A DNA stretch of 32,141 bases from Nevskiaceae bacterium (GCA_004297005.1 SCVA01000059.1:1-32141), one strand, 5' to 3'; positions 1 through 7,802 are shown, numbered from the stretch's first letter. The notes: a model not told the origin generated them from the sequence alone. Translations and numbers: made by a program.

Positions 1-144
1 CGCAATCCCATCGTCGCCGCGATCCGCGCCGGCTGCGCCAGCCCGGAGGCGCTGGGCGCGCAGCTCAAATGCGGCAGCAACTGCGGCTCCTGCATCCCGG
101 AGCTGCGGCAACTGATTGCCGCCGTGCATGCCGAGCAGACCTAG
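1..144 (+). CDS. nasA: Assimilatory nitrate reductase large subunit, C-terminal end (partial)
   Basis: Only the last 47 codons are in the window. They form a BFD-like [2Fe-2S] domain of the kind that ends NasA-type assimilatory nitrate reductases. Visible are a cysteine in AGCAS followed by the cluster motif LKCGSNCGSCIPEL with three more cysteines. In the family this domain passes electrons to the molybdopterin-guanine-dinucleotide active site that reduces nitrate to nitrite in the cytoplasm. The position directly upstream of a complete cofactor cluster supports the call, because the enzyme needs that cofactor. The TAG stop lies in the first bases of the palindromic element at 141-306, so the native end of the gene may have been slightly altered. 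BFD domains also occur in nitrite reductases, but the IPEL ending and the context favour NasA. Confidence 0.82.
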   Translation, partial: RNPIVAAIRAGCASPEALGAQLKCGSNCGSCIPELRQLIAAVHAEQT

Positions 145-306
145 TGTTCCGCCCGCAACAGATCGTTAGCGCCTGGCGGCGCCTTTTGGCACTGCTCTTC
201 GTTGCTCGTCATTCTGTAGAGCCCGCTACAGCGCTTTCTCGCGCCTCGATCAGTGCCAGAAGTCACTCGCCATCCATCTAACGCTCCGTTGCGGGCGGAA
301 CACTAG
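141..306. repeat. MITE-like palindromic element with 29-bp terminal inverted repeats
   Basis: The 29 bases at 141-169 and 278-306 are inverted repeats matching at 27 of 29 positions, and the outer 19 match perfectly. Both ends carry CTAG, which is self-complementary and could be the tip of the repeat or a target duplication. The interior is also partly palindromic: TGGCACTG near 186 pairs with CAGTGCCA near 251, and a small hairpin at 214-231 (CTGTAG/CTACAG) marks the centre. There is no transposase gene inside, so this looks like a non-autonomous miniature element or a large structured repeat. It supplies the nasA stop codon and ends 15 bases before the first possible mobA start. Confidence 0.7.
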
Positions 307-321
307 CGGCAAGCGCTAGCT

Positions 322-921
322 ATGATCGCCGCCATGCCCACCGCCGCCACCGCCGTTGCCACACCTCCGCTGTCCGCCGGCGTGCTCGCCGGCGGCGCCG
401 GCCTGCGTCTGGGCGGCGCCGACAAAGGCCTGCTGCCTTTCCGTGGCCGGCCGCTGATCGACTGGGTGCTGGCGGCGCTGCGGCCGCAGTCGGTCGAGCA
501 ACTGATCTCCGCCAACCGCCATCCCGAGCGCTACGCCGCCTATGGTCTGCCGGTGCTCGCCGACCGTGGCGGCCAGGGGCCGCTGGCCGGACTCGCCGCG
601 CTGCTGGCGGCGGCGCGCCAGGACTGGCTGCTGTGCGTGCCCTGTGACAGCCCGGAGCTGCCCGCCGAACTCGGCGCCCGCCTGTACGCCGCCGCCCTGG
701 CCGCCGGCACGCCGGCCGCCTATCTGCACGACGACCTCGGCCCGCACCCGACCTTCTGCCTGGTCCGCTGCGCTCTGGCCGCCTCGGCGCAGGCGGCGGC
801 CGAGCAGCAGCAGGGCCTGGTGGCCTGGCTGGACGCGCAGGGCGCGGCGCGCCTGCGGGCGCCGGCGCCGGTGAATCTCAATACCGCGGCAGACTTCGCC
901 GCCGCCGAGGCCAGACCATGA
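322..921 (+). CDS. mobA: Molybdenum cofactor guanylyltransferase MobA
   Basis: MobA transfers GMP from GTP to molybdopterin to make the MGD form of the cofactor, which nitrate reductase uses. The 199-residue protein has the N-terminal nucleotide-binding loop LAGGAGLRLGGADKGLL (about residues 23-39) and the later metal-site segment CVPCDSPELP (about 95-104), both typical of the family, and the length is normal. Two starts are possible: ATG 322, and ATG 334 giving MPTAATAV. Neither has a good ribosome site. A TATGAT hexamer at 321-326 would place transcription start close to 334, so a leaderless message from 334 is possible (inference). The 3' end overlaps moaA by 4 bases, pointing to translational coupling. 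Confidence 0.93.
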   Translation: MIAAMPTAATAVATPPLSAGVLAGGAGLRLGGADKGLLPFRGRPLIDWVLAALRPQSVEQLISANRHPERYAAYGLPVLADRGGQGPLAGLAALLAAARQDWLLCVPCDSPELPAELGARLYAAALAAGTPAAYLHDDLGPHPTFCLVRCALAASAQAAAEQQQGLVAWLDAQGAARLRAPAPVNLNTAADFAAAEARP

Positions 922-1910
922 GCGGGCCGGTGCAGGCGCCGCTGGTCGATGCGCGCGGCCGGCTCAAGCGCAAGCTGCGGGTCTCGCTCACCGACCGCTG
1001 CAATCTGCGCTGCCACTACTGCATGCCCGAGCAGCCGCGCTGGCTGCCGAAGGCGGCGCTGATGAGCCGCGAGGAGCTGCGCCGCCTGGTCGGCCTGTTC
1101 GTGCGCGCGCTGGGCATCGCCGAGCTGCGGCTGACCGGCGGCGAGCCGCTGCTGCGGCCGGACCTGGAAGACATCGTCCGCGAGCTGGGCGCGCTACGCG
1201 CCCAGGGCCTGGAGCGCATCGCGCTCACCAGCAATGCCTCGCGGCTGGCGCCAAGGGCGGCGGCGCTGCGCGCGGCCGGGCTGGACGACCTCAACATCAG
1301 CCTCGACGCCATCGAGCCCGAGCGCTTCCGCGCGCTCACCGGCGGCGCGCTGGCGCCGGTGCTGGCCGGCATCGCCGCCGCGGTCGCCGCCGGCCTGCCG
1401 CTCAAGCTCAACTGCGTGCTGATCCGCGGCGCCAACGACGACCAGGTACTGCCGCTGCACCAGTGGGCGCGGGAGCGCGGCCTGCCGCTGCGCTACATCG
1501 AGTTCATGCCGCTCGACGGCCGCCAGAGCTGGGCGCCGGAGAAGGTCTACCGCGAGGACGAGATCATCGCCCAACTGTCGGCGCTGGAGCCCCTGCGGGC
1601 GCTGCCGCGCGGCCACGATCCGGCCGCCTACTACGCCAGCGCCGACGGCTATCGGGTCGGCGTCATCTCCACCATCTCCAAGCCGTTCTGCAGCCGCTGC
1701 GACCGCCTGCGGCTGGATGCGCGCGGCCAGCTCTACACCTGCCTGTTTTCGGCGCAGTCCTGCGACCTGCTGACACCGCTGCGCGCCGGCGCCGACGATG
1801 CCGCGCTGCTGGCGCTGATCCGCAACGCGGTCTGGCACAAGCCGGCCGGCTATGCCGAGCAGCCCGGCTATGTCGAGCGGACCATCACCATGCACCACCT
1901 GGGGGGTTGA
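918..1910 (+). CDS. moaA: GTP 3',8-cyclase MoaA (radical SAM)
   Basis: MoaA performs the first step of molybdopterin synthesis, converting GTP to 3',8-cyclo-GTP with S-adenosylmethionine and two [4Fe-4S] clusters. The radical-SAM motif CNLRCHYC places cysteines at residues 28, 32 and 35. The second cluster ligands are in FCSRCDRLRLD and the later YTCLFS. The SAM-binding stretch LTGGEPLLRPD is intact, and the protein ends in the GG pair (HHLGG) that the family needs for activity. The length of 330 residues is normal. The gene starts inside the end of mobA and stops 5 bases before moaD. Confidence 0.96.
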   Translation: MSGPVQAPLVDARGRLKRKLRVSLTDRCNLRCHYCMPEQPRWLPKAALMSREELRRLVGLFVRALGIAELRLTGGEPLLRPDLEDIVRELGALRAQGLERIALTSNASRLAPRAAALRAAGLDDLNISLDAIEPERFRALTGGALAPVLAGIAAAVAAGLPLKLNCVLIRGANDDQVLPLHQWARERGLPLRYIEFMPLDGRQSWAPEKVYREDEIIAQLSALEPLRALPRGHDPAAYYASADGYRVGVISTISKPFCSRCDRLRLDARGQLYTCLFSAQSCDLLTPLRAGADDAALLALIRNAVWHKPAGYAEQPGYVERTITMHHLGG

Positions 1911-1915
1911 AGCGC

Positions 1916-2161
1916 ATGCGGGTTCGTGTCGAATGCTGCGGCGCCAGCGGCCGCCTGGCCGGCGCGGCGCAACTGGACGTGGAGCTGCCGGAAGGCGCCG
2001 ACGTGCGGGCGCTGTTCGCGCGGCTGGGCGAGCGCTCGGCGGAATTCGCGGCACTGCTGGAAAGCTGCGCCTGCGCGCGCGGCGATGCGCTGGTGCACCG
2101 GGCCACCCCGCTGGCGGACGGCGACCAGTTGGCGCTGCTGCCACCGGTGGCAGGAGGGTGA
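1916..2161 (+). CDS. moaD: Molybdopterin synthase sulfur carrier subunit MoaD
   Basis: This 81-residue ubiquitin-fold protein carries the thiocarboxylate sulfur used to build the molybdopterin dithiolene. It starts MRVRVECCGASG and ends in the required Gly-Gly (PPVAGG), the point that is adenylated and thiolated. The family segment for the last strand, DGDQLALLPPVAGG, is clear. The ATG lies 5 bases after the moaA stop. It is in the expected place between moaA and moaE, although a structured 133-base gap separates it from moaE. Two adjacent cysteines at residues 7-8 are unusual but not diagnostic. Confidence 0.93.
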   Translation: MRVRVECCGASGRLAGAAQLDVELPEGADVRALFARLGERSAEFAALLESCACARGDALVHRATPLADGDQLALLPPVAGG

Positions 2162-2281
2162 GCGGGCGCGCCTTGCGAGTGCCTGTGGCACTCGCTGCGC
2201 CCGCGAACGCCCGGCCAGAGACGGCCGGGCCGGGGCCTGATCGGAGCGCGTGGTCGCGCCAGGGGCGGCATCTGCCCTTTT
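2162..2281 (+). repeat. Cluster of four hairpins between moaD and moaE
   Basis: The 133-base gap is almost wholly palindromic. Hairpin 1 (2162-2204) has a perfect 8-bp outer stem and a perfect 9-bp inner stem (2175-2183 with 2187-2195) closed by TGT. Hairpin 2 (2209-2230) has an 8-bp stem GCCCGGCC/GGCCGGGC with a 6-base loop. Hairpin 3 (2246-2259) is a 5-bp stem. Hairpin 4 (2263-2277) has a 4-bp GGGC/GCCC stem followed by TTTT, resembling a weak intrinsic terminator 14 bases before the moaE ATG. These could moderate transcription or protect the message, or be inserted REP-like repeats. Confidence 0.65.
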
Positions 2282-2294
2282 CGAGGAGCTGAAC

Positions 2295-2837
2295 ATGTCC
2301 GATTGGGAACTGAACCGCATCCAGTCGCAGCCGCTATCGCTAGACGCCCTGCTGGCCGGCAGCGCGCGCAGCGACTGCGGCGCGCTGGCGATCTTCGCCG
2401 GCACCGTGCGTGACCACCATCAGGGCCGCGCCGTGGTCTCGCTGAGCTACTCGGCCTACGCGAAGCTGGCCGAAAAACTGATCCGGGAAATCGAGCAGGA
2501 GATCGCCGAGCGCCACGGCGTGGCGGTCTGCCGGGTGGTGCACCGGGTCGGCGAGCTGGCGATCGGCGATACCGCCATCCTCGCCCTTGCCCGCGGCGCG
2601 CACCGCGCCGAAACCTTCGCCGCGCTGCGCGCCCTGGTCGAGGCGGTGAAGCAGCGCGCGCCGATCTGGAAGGAGGAGTTCTACGCCGACGGCAGCAGCG
2701 CCTTTGTCGCCGGCTGCGCCCTGGTGACGCCGGAGGACGCGCCGCCCGCCGAGAGCCGCCTGCACTGCCTGCCCAGCCATGCGCAGGTCGAGACCGAAGT
2801 CGAAGAACCCATCGAGATTCTTGGAGAGCCGTACTGA
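2295..2837 (+). CDS. moaE: Molybdopterin synthase catalytic subunit MoaE
   Basis: MoaE, with MoaD, inserts two sulfurs into cyclic pyranopterin monophosphate. The start MSDWELNRIQ is chosen over an upstream in-frame ATG at 2250 because GAGGAGC sits just ahead of it and because the family begins here. Family landmarks are AIFAGTVRDHHQGR (about residues 34-47), the VHRVGEL segment and the catalytic lysine region APIWKEEFYADG. At 180 residues it is longer than the usual 150, the extra length being a C-terminal tail rich in acidic residues. Its stop overlaps the next gene's ATG by one base. Confidence 0.94.
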   Translation: MSDWELNRIQSQPLSLDALLAGSARSDCGALAIFAGTVRDHHQGRAVVSLSYSAYAKLAEKLIREIEQEIAERHGVAVCRVVHRVGELAIGDTAILALARGAHRAETFAALRALVEAVKQRAPIWKEEFYADGSSAFVAGCALVTPEDAPPAESRLHCLPSHAQVETEVEEPIEILGEPY

Positions 2838-3766
2838 TGCGCGATGTCAGCCTCAAGCCCAACAGCCTGCGCAGCGCCACCGCCGAGGGCCGGGTGCGGC
2901 TGTCCGCCGCCGGGCTGGCGCTGATCCGCGAGCGGCGGGTGGACAAGGGCGATGTGCAGGAGTGCGCGCGCATCGCCGGCCTGATGGCGGTGAAGAAGAC
3001 GCCGGACTGGCTGCCGCACTGCCACCCGCTGCCCATCCTCGACGCCGGCCTGGACTTCACGCTGGAGGAGACCGCGCTGCGCATCACCGCGCGGGTGCGC
3101 ACCATCGCCGCCACCGGGGTCGAGATGGAGGCGCTGACCGCGGTGAGCGCGGCGGCGCTGACCGTCTACGACATGATGAAGCCGCATGTGCCGGCCGCCG
3201 AGCTGGGCATCGACGGCATCCACCTGCTGGAGAAGCAGGGCGGCAAGTCCGACTTCAGCCGCGACGCCGGTGGCGCCAGCGCGGCGGTGATCGTGCTCTC
3301 CGACACCGTCGCCGCCGGCCGCAAGCCCGACACCGCCGGCAAGTCGGTGGCCGAGGGCCTGCAGGCCGCCGGCTTCACGCTCGCCGCCTACGAGGTGCTG
3401 CCGGACGAGCCGGCGCAGCTCGAAGCCCGCGTGCGCCACTGGCTGGATCAGGGCCTGGCGCTGATCGTCAGCGTCGGCGGCACCGGCGTCGGGCCGCGCG
3501 ACAAGACCGTCGAAACCCTGCGGCCGCTGCTGGTCACCGAGCTGCCGGGGCTGATGGAGGCGGCGCGCAATTTCGGCCAGCAGCGCACGCCCTACGCCAT
3601 GCTCTCGCGCGGCATCGCCGGGCTGGCCGGCAGCAACACCGTGCTGATGACCTTTCCCGGCAGCCGCAAGGGCGCCGAGGAATCGCTGGCGGCGGTGCTG
3701 CCGGGCCTGGTGCACCTGATCCGCGCCTGCCGCTGGGGCCAGCCGCATGCCGGCGGCTATCGCTGA
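2837..3766 (+). CDS. moaCB: Bifunctional cyclic pyranopterin monophosphate synthase / molybdopterin adenylyltransferase (MoaC-MoaB fusion)
   Basis: The 309-residue protein joins two enzymes of the pathway. Residues 1 to about 150 are MoaC, which rearranges the MoaA product to cyclic pyranopterin monophosphate: PHCHPLPI, the segment TGVEMEALTAVSAAAL with YDMMK, and LLEKQGGKSDF are present. Residues from about 155 on are a MogA/MoaB domain, which adenylates molybdopterin before metal insertion, with the signature VGGTGVGPRDKTVE and FPGSRKG. The MoaC N-terminus is shorter than in E. coli. Such MoaCB fusions are known. The ATG overlaps the moaE stop, so the two are probably coupled. Confidence 0.93.
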   Translation: MRDVSLKPNSLRSATAEGRVRLSAAGLALIRERRVDKGDVQECARIAGLMAVKKTPDWLPHCHPLPILDAGLDFTLEETALRITARVRTIAATGVEMEALTAVSAAALTVYDMMKPHVPAAELGIDGIHLLEKQGGKSDFSRDAGGASAAVIVLSDTVAAGRKPDTAGKSVAEGLQAAGFTLAAYEVLPDEPAQLEARVRHWLDQGLALIVSVGGTGVGPRDKTVETLRPLLVTELPGLMEAARNFGQQRTPYAMLSRGIAGLAGSNTVLMTFPGSRKGAEESLAAVLPGLVHLIRACRWGQPHAGGYR

Positions 3767-3782
3767 GCCGCGCCTTACAGCC

Positions 3783-4517
3783 ATGACCGAGCAACTGCCC
3801 CTGCTGATCGCCGCGGTGTTCACCGTCGCCCTGCTCTACGCCTCGGTAGGCCATGCCGGCGCCTCCGGCTATATCGCGGTGATGAGTCTCCTGGGCCTGG
3901 CGCCGGACAGCATCAAGCCGCTGGCGCTGATGCTCAATGTGCTGGTCGCCAGCATCGGCAGCGTCCAGTTCTGGCGTGCCGGGCATTTCCGCTGGTCGCT
4001 TTACTGGCCGTTCGCGCTCGCCGCCCTGCCTTGCGCGGCGCTGGGCGGTTATCTGCAACTGCCGGCGCTGGGCTTCCAGATGCTGGTCGGCCTGGCGCTG
4101 CTGCTGTCCGCCGCCAATCTCCTGCTGCGGCCGCCGCCCGAGACCGCGACCCGGCCGCCGCCGCTACCGCTGGCCCTGGCGGTGGGCGCCGGCCTGGGCC
4201 TGCTGGCCGGGCTCACCGGCACCGGCGGCGGCATCTATCTGACGCCGCTGATGCTGTTCCTGCGCTGGGCGCCGATGCGCCAGGTCGCGGCGGTGTCGGC
4301 GCCGTTCATCCTGCTCAACTCGCTGGCCGGCCTGGCCGGGCATTTCGCCGCCGGCCAGGCCTTGCCGACACTGGCCGCGCCGCTGCTGCTGGCGGTGGGC
4401 CTGGGTGGCCTGATCGGTGCGCGCCTGGGCGCGCTGCATCTGCCGGTGGCCAGCATCAAGCGGCTGCTCTCGCTGGTGCTGCTGTTCGCCGGGCTCAAGC
4501 TGGTACGGCTGATATGA
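3783..4517 (+). CDS. TSUP-family (TauE/SafE-like) membrane transporter
   Basis: The 244-residue protein is almost entirely hydrophobic, with about seven or eight membrane segments. It has the two-fold repeat of the TSUP family, each half with a glycine-rich loop: YASVGHAGASGYIAV near the N-terminus and LTGTGGGIYLTPLML in the middle. Family members move sulfite, sulfoacetate or related small anions across the inner membrane. It lies between moaCB and moeA with gaps of 16 and 10 bases, so a role in anion or sulfur supply for cofactor synthesis can be suggested, but the substrate cannot be read from sequence. The start ATG 3783 is preferred to an in-frame upstream codon at 3747 that overlaps moaCB. 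Confidence 0.85.
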   Translation: MTEQLPLLIAAVFTVALLYASVGHAGASGYIAVMSLLGLAPDSIKPLALMLNVLVASIGSVQFWRAGHFRWSLYWPFALAALPCAALGGYLQLPALGFQMLVGLALLLSAANLLLRPPPETATRPPPLPLALAVGAGLGLLAGLTGTGGGIYLTPLMLFLRWAPMRQVAAVSAPFILLNSLAGLAGHFAAGQALPTLAAPLLLAVGLGGLIGARLGALHLPVASIKRLLSLVLLFAGLKLVRLI

Positions 4518-4527
4518 GGCGCGGACG

Positions 4528-5730
4528 ATGATCCCGGTCGACGAGGCGCTGGCGCGGGTGCTGGCGGCGGTGCCGGCGCTGGGTACCGAGGAGCTGCCGC
4601 CGACGGCGACGCTCGGCCGGGTGCTGGCGGCGCCGGCGCACAGCGCGCACCCGCTGCCGCTGTTCACCCAGAGCGCGGTCGATGGCTATGCCGTCCGCCA
4701 GGCCGATCTCGCGCGGCTGCCGGCGCGGCTGCCGCTGGCGCAGCACATCGCCGCCGGCGCCCATGCGCAGGCGCCGACGCTGGCAGCGGGCAGCGCCGCG
4801 CGCATCCTCACCGGCGGCCTGCTGCCGCTGGGCGCCGACACCGTGGTGCGCCAGGAGCGCTGCCAGCGCGAAGGCGCGCACTTGCTGGTGGCGGAGGCGG
4901 TCGCCATCGGCACCGACATCCGCGAGCGCGGCGAGGAGATGCCCGCCGGCGCCGAGCTCGCCGGTGCGGGCAGCCGGCTCGGTCCCGGTCTGATCGCCGC
5001 CCTGGCCCTGGGCGGCGTGACTCGCGTGCGCGTGCATCGGCAAGCACGGGTGGTGGTGCTGGTCAGCGGCGACGAGGTGGTGGCCGGCGGCGCGCCGCTG
5101 GCGCTGGGCCAGGTGCCGGACGCCAACGGCCCGCTGCTCGCGGCTTACTTCCAGCACTGGCGCCTGCCACTGCTGCGGCTGGAGGCGGTGGCCGATACCG
5201 AGGCGGCGGTGCGCGCGGCGCTGGCGCGCGCCTTCGCCGAAGCCGATCTGGTGATTACCACCGGCGGCGTCTCGGTGGGCGATCACGACTACATCCCGGC
5301 GGTGGCCGAATCCCTGGGCGCCGAGCGGCTGCTGTGGAAGGTGGCGCAGAAGCCGGGCATGCCGCTCTACGTCGCCCGCCGCCAGGGCGCGCTGCTGTTC
5401 GGGCTGCCGGGCAATCCGGCCTCGGTGCTGGTGAACCTCTTGGTCTACGTCCGCGCGGCGCTGGACGCGATGGCGGGACTGGAACCCGCCGCCCGCTGGA
5501 GCAGTGCCGAGGCGCCAGCGACAAATCTGCGCGCCGACCCGCAGAAGACGCTCTGGCTGCGCGCCGTGCAGCAACCCGACGCCGAAGGCCGGCCACAACT
5601 GCGCACGCTGAGCGGCCAAGCCTCGCACATGCTCGGCAACCTGGCCCAGGCCAATGCCCTGCTGCGCCTGCCGCCTGCCAGCGAGGGCCCGCCGCCGGCA
5701 CAACTGCGCTGGCTGGCCCTGGAAGAGTGA
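4528..5730 (+). CDS. moeA: Molybdopterin molybdotransferase MoeA
   Basis: MoeA inserts molybdate into adenylated molybdopterin. The 400-residue length is typical. Motifs in order are PLFTQSAVDGYAVR near residue 46 (the usual SAMDGYA, here with Val), RILTGGLLPLGADTVV, VSGDEVV, TTGGVSVGDHDYIP in the molybdopterin-binding domain, and GLPGNPASVLVN. The C-terminal domain follows. It is the last gene of the cofactor cluster. Its TGA stop lies inside the left arm of the large inverted repeat at 5727-5962, which probably ends the transcript. Confidence 0.95.
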   Translation: MIPVDEALARVLAAVPALGTEELPPTATLGRVLAAPAHSAHPLPLFTQSAVDGYAVRQADLARLPARLPLAQHIAAGAHAQAPTLAAGSAARILTGGLLPLGADTVVRQERCQREGAHLLVAEAVAIGTDIRERGEEMPAGAELAGAGSRLGPGLIAALALGGVTRVRVHRQARVVVLVSGDEVVAGGAPLALGQVPDANGPLLAAYFQHWRLPLLRLEAVADTEAAVRAALARAFAEADLVITTGGVSVGDHDYIPAVAESLGAERLLWKVAQKPGMPLYVARRQGALLFGLPGNPASVLVNLLVYVRAALDAMAGLEPAARWSSAEAPATNLRADPQKTLWLRAVQQPDAEGRPQLRTLSGQASHMLGNLAQANALLRLPPASEGPPPAQLRWLALEE

Positions 5731-5962
5731 GGGCGGCGGCCGTTGGCCGCCTGTGAGGGCGCGGGTTCGCTGCGCTCCCCGCTGTGAGGGCGGGCCGCTG
5801 CGCGACCCTGTGAGGGATAAGCAATAGCAAGCATTGCGGGGCTAGCGACGCCCGCGATTCGCTTCGGCTTTTCCCTCACAGCGATGCGTAGCATCGCGCC
5901 CTTACAGCGAGCCCGCGCAGCGGGCAGCGCCCTCACAGGCGGCCAACGGCCGCCGCCCTCAC
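5727..5962. repeat. Nested palindromic array with TGTGAGGG borders between convergent genes
   Basis: Bases 5727-5762 and 5927-5962 are a perfect 36-bp inverted repeat. The octamer TGTGAGGG occurs three times on the left (5752, 5783, 5809), each followed by a short GC hairpin or palindrome. CCCTCACA or the variant CCCTTACA occurs three times on the right (5873, 5899, 5930) in mirror order. Small hairpins are visible, for example GCGATGC/GCATCGC at 5881-5897 and GCCCG/CGGGC at 5911-5925. The layout suggests one element nested in another, or growth of a REP-like array. It lies between moeA (+) and the amidotransferase (-), includes the moeA stop, and would serve as a bidirectional transcription end. 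Confidence 0.8.
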
Positions 5963-5965
5963 CGC

Positions 5966-6652
5966 TCAGCCGCCTTCGAGATTGCCCAACAACTGGCGCA
6001 TCAGCCGGTTGTTGGCGGCGAAGTTCGGCAGCTCGGCGAGGATGCTCTCCGGCCGCTGCACATAGCGCGCCGGCGTGGGGCGCTCCACCGCGAACCAGTC
6101 GCGGGCATTGGCGGCGGTGACTTCCAGATGAAACTGGATGCCGGCCACCCGCGTGCCCAGTGCATAGGCCTGGCGCGCGCAGGCCTCGCTGCCCATCAGC
6201 GACTCGCAGCCGGGCGGCAGCGCGAAAGTGTCGCCATGCCAGTGAAAGGCGGTGAATTCTTCGGGAAAGCCGGCGAAGGCGGCGGCGCCACGACCGGCCT
6301 CGGTCAGCCGCAGCGGATGCCAGCCGATCTCCACCTCGGGATTGCGCGATACCGGGCCGCCGAGCTGGTCGGCGACGAGCTGGCTGCCCAGGCAGATGCC
6401 CAGCACCCGCTTGCCACCGTCGAGGGCGCGGCGGATCAACTGCTTCTCCGGCACCAGCCAGGGGTAGAGCGCGTGCTCGTAGATGTTCATCGGCCCGCCC
6501 ATCACGATCAGCCAGTCGAAGCTCTCCGGCGCCGGCGGCGCCTCGCCGCGCTGCAGGCGAGTAAGGCGCACCTCATGGCCGCGCGCGGCCAGCCAGGGGG
6601 CGATGCAGCCCAGGTCTTCGTGCTCGGCGTGCTGTAGCCAGTGAACGCGCAT
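5966..6652 (-). CDS. Class I glutamine amidotransferase-like protein
   Basis: The 228-residue protein is a stand-alone class I glutamine amidotransferase fold, similar to GuaA-type GATase domains. The catalytic triad is intact: Cys87 in VLGICLGSQ, and His175 and Glu177 in GIQFHLEVT. MGGPMNIYEH near residue 51 forms the oxyanion part of the site. The start MRVHWLQHAEHED fits the family start better than an in-frame ATG 66 bases further upstream. Members of this group are often annotated as GMP synthase-like without a known acceptor. No synthetase partner is adjacent, so the substrate is unknown. It is convergent with moeA. Confidence 0.88.
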   Translation of the reverse strand: MRVHWLQHAEHEDLGCIAPWLAARGHEVRLTRLQRGEAPPAPESFDWLIVMGGPMNIYEHALYPWLVPEKQLIRRALDGGKRVLGICLGSQLVADQLGGPVSRNPEVEIGWHPLRLTEAGRGAAAFAGFPEEFTAFHWHGDTFALPPGCESLMGSEACARQAYALGTRVAGIQFHLEVTAANARDWFAVERPTPARYVQRPESILAELPNFAANNRLMRQLLGNLEGG

Positions 6653-6810
6653 GTCGTAAGGGCAAGAGGGTTTGTGCCAGTGTAGCGAGCCCGGCGCGTG
6701 GCGGGACGACGCTGGCACCGCTCCCGTCGGCGAACCGGCGGGGTTTTCTCAGGTCCATCCACCGTGCCGCACCGTTTCCCTCCTTCATGCCCCGCGCCGG
6801 GGCCCACGCC

Positions 6811-7746
6811 ATGAGTTCGCCAGCGGCGCGTCGCTGGCGACGGCTGCTTCTGGGTGCCAGCCTGCTGATCTCGGCCTGTGCCTATCTGCGCGCACAGCCG
6901 CTGGATGCGGTCGCCAACCCGGAGCTGGACGAGCTCTCCGGCCTGAGCCGCTCGCTGGTCAGCGACGACTGGCTATGGGCGCACAATGACAGCGGCGACC
7001 GTGCGCGGCTGTTCCGGGTCGGCTTCGATGGCAGTGATGGCGGCGCGGTGGCGGTGCCGGAAGCCAAGGCCGTCGACTGGGAAGACATCGCCGCCTTCCG
7101 CTGGCGGCAACAGCCGGCGCTGCTGATCGGCGACATCGGCGACAACTACGCGCTGCGAAAATCGGTGACGCTCTACGCGGTGCGCGATCCCGGCGCCCGC
7201 GGCGACACGGCGAGCCTGCTGTGGTCCCTGCAGCTGCGCTATCCCGACGGCCCACGCGACGCCGAGGGCCTGGCGGTGGACCCGGTGAGCGGCGACATCC
7301 TGATCTTGAGCAAGCGCGAGCGGCCGCCACGGCTCTACCGCCTGGCCATGCCGGAGCGGGCGCCGGCGGCAGATCAGGTGCGGACCGCTGAACTGGTGGC
7401 GACGGTGTCGCATCTGCCCAAGCCGACACCGGCCGATCTCACCGACGATCCCAAGTACGGCTTCCTGCGCGACTGGCCCACCGCGCTCGACTTCGCGCCC
7501 GACGGCAGCTATGCCGTGGTCGGCACCTACAAGGACGCCTATCTCTACCGCCGCCAGCCCGGCGACAGTTGGGCGACGATGTTCGCGCGCAAGCCCGAGA
7601 CCATCGACCTGCCGCAGTGGAAGCAGACCGAGGCGGGAACCAACAGCGCCGATGGCCGTCTGTACTGTGCCGGCTCCGAGCAACGTGCCGGCTTCGCCTG
7701 TCTGTCGCTGCCGGAACCGCCCTCAGGGCATCCGCCGCCGCCCTGA
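6811..7746 (+). CDS. Predicted lipoprotein with beta-propeller-like repeats, function unknown
   Basis: The protein opens with a basic stretch (RRWRRLLL), a hydrophobic core and a lipobox-like LLISAC, so it is probably a lipoprotein; the lipid-bearing cysteine would be about residue 23. The mature part has recurring aromatic and aspartate-rich blades such as WLWAHNDSGD, VDWEDIAAF, IGDIGDNYA, DAEGLAVDPVSGDILILSK and PTALDFAPDGSYAVV, which resemble beta-propeller repeats of the TolB/NHL/phytase-like type. I do not recognise a named family. An in-frame ATG at 6787 would add eight residues, and 6811 gives the more normal signal peptide. It precedes msrB by 56 bases and could be co-transcribed with it. 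Confidence 0.75.
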   Translation: MSSPAARRWRRLLLGASLLISACAYLRAQPLDAVANPELDELSGLSRSLVSDDWLWAHNDSGDRARLFRVGFDGSDGGAVAVPEAKAVDWEDIAAFRWRQQPALLIGDIGDNYALRKSVTLYAVRDPGARGDTASLLWSLQLRYPDGPRDAEGLAVDPVSGDILILSKRERPPRLYRLAMPERAPAADQVRTAELVATVSHLPKPTPADLTDDPKYGFLRDWPTALDFAPDGSYAVVGTYKDAYLYRRQPGDSWATMFARKPETIDLPQWKQTEAGTNSADGRLYCAGSEQRAGFACLSLPEPPSGHPPPP

Positions 7747-7802
7747 CCACGTAGCACCTTGTAAGCCCCGGGCCAGTCCGCCCGGTCTGGAGAACGTCCG
7801 TG

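Noticed and set aside
2162..2294. Molybdenum cofactor riboswitch
   Set aside because: It sits inside the operon instead of in front of it, and the hairpins are simple stems that do not match the multi-stem Moco motif.
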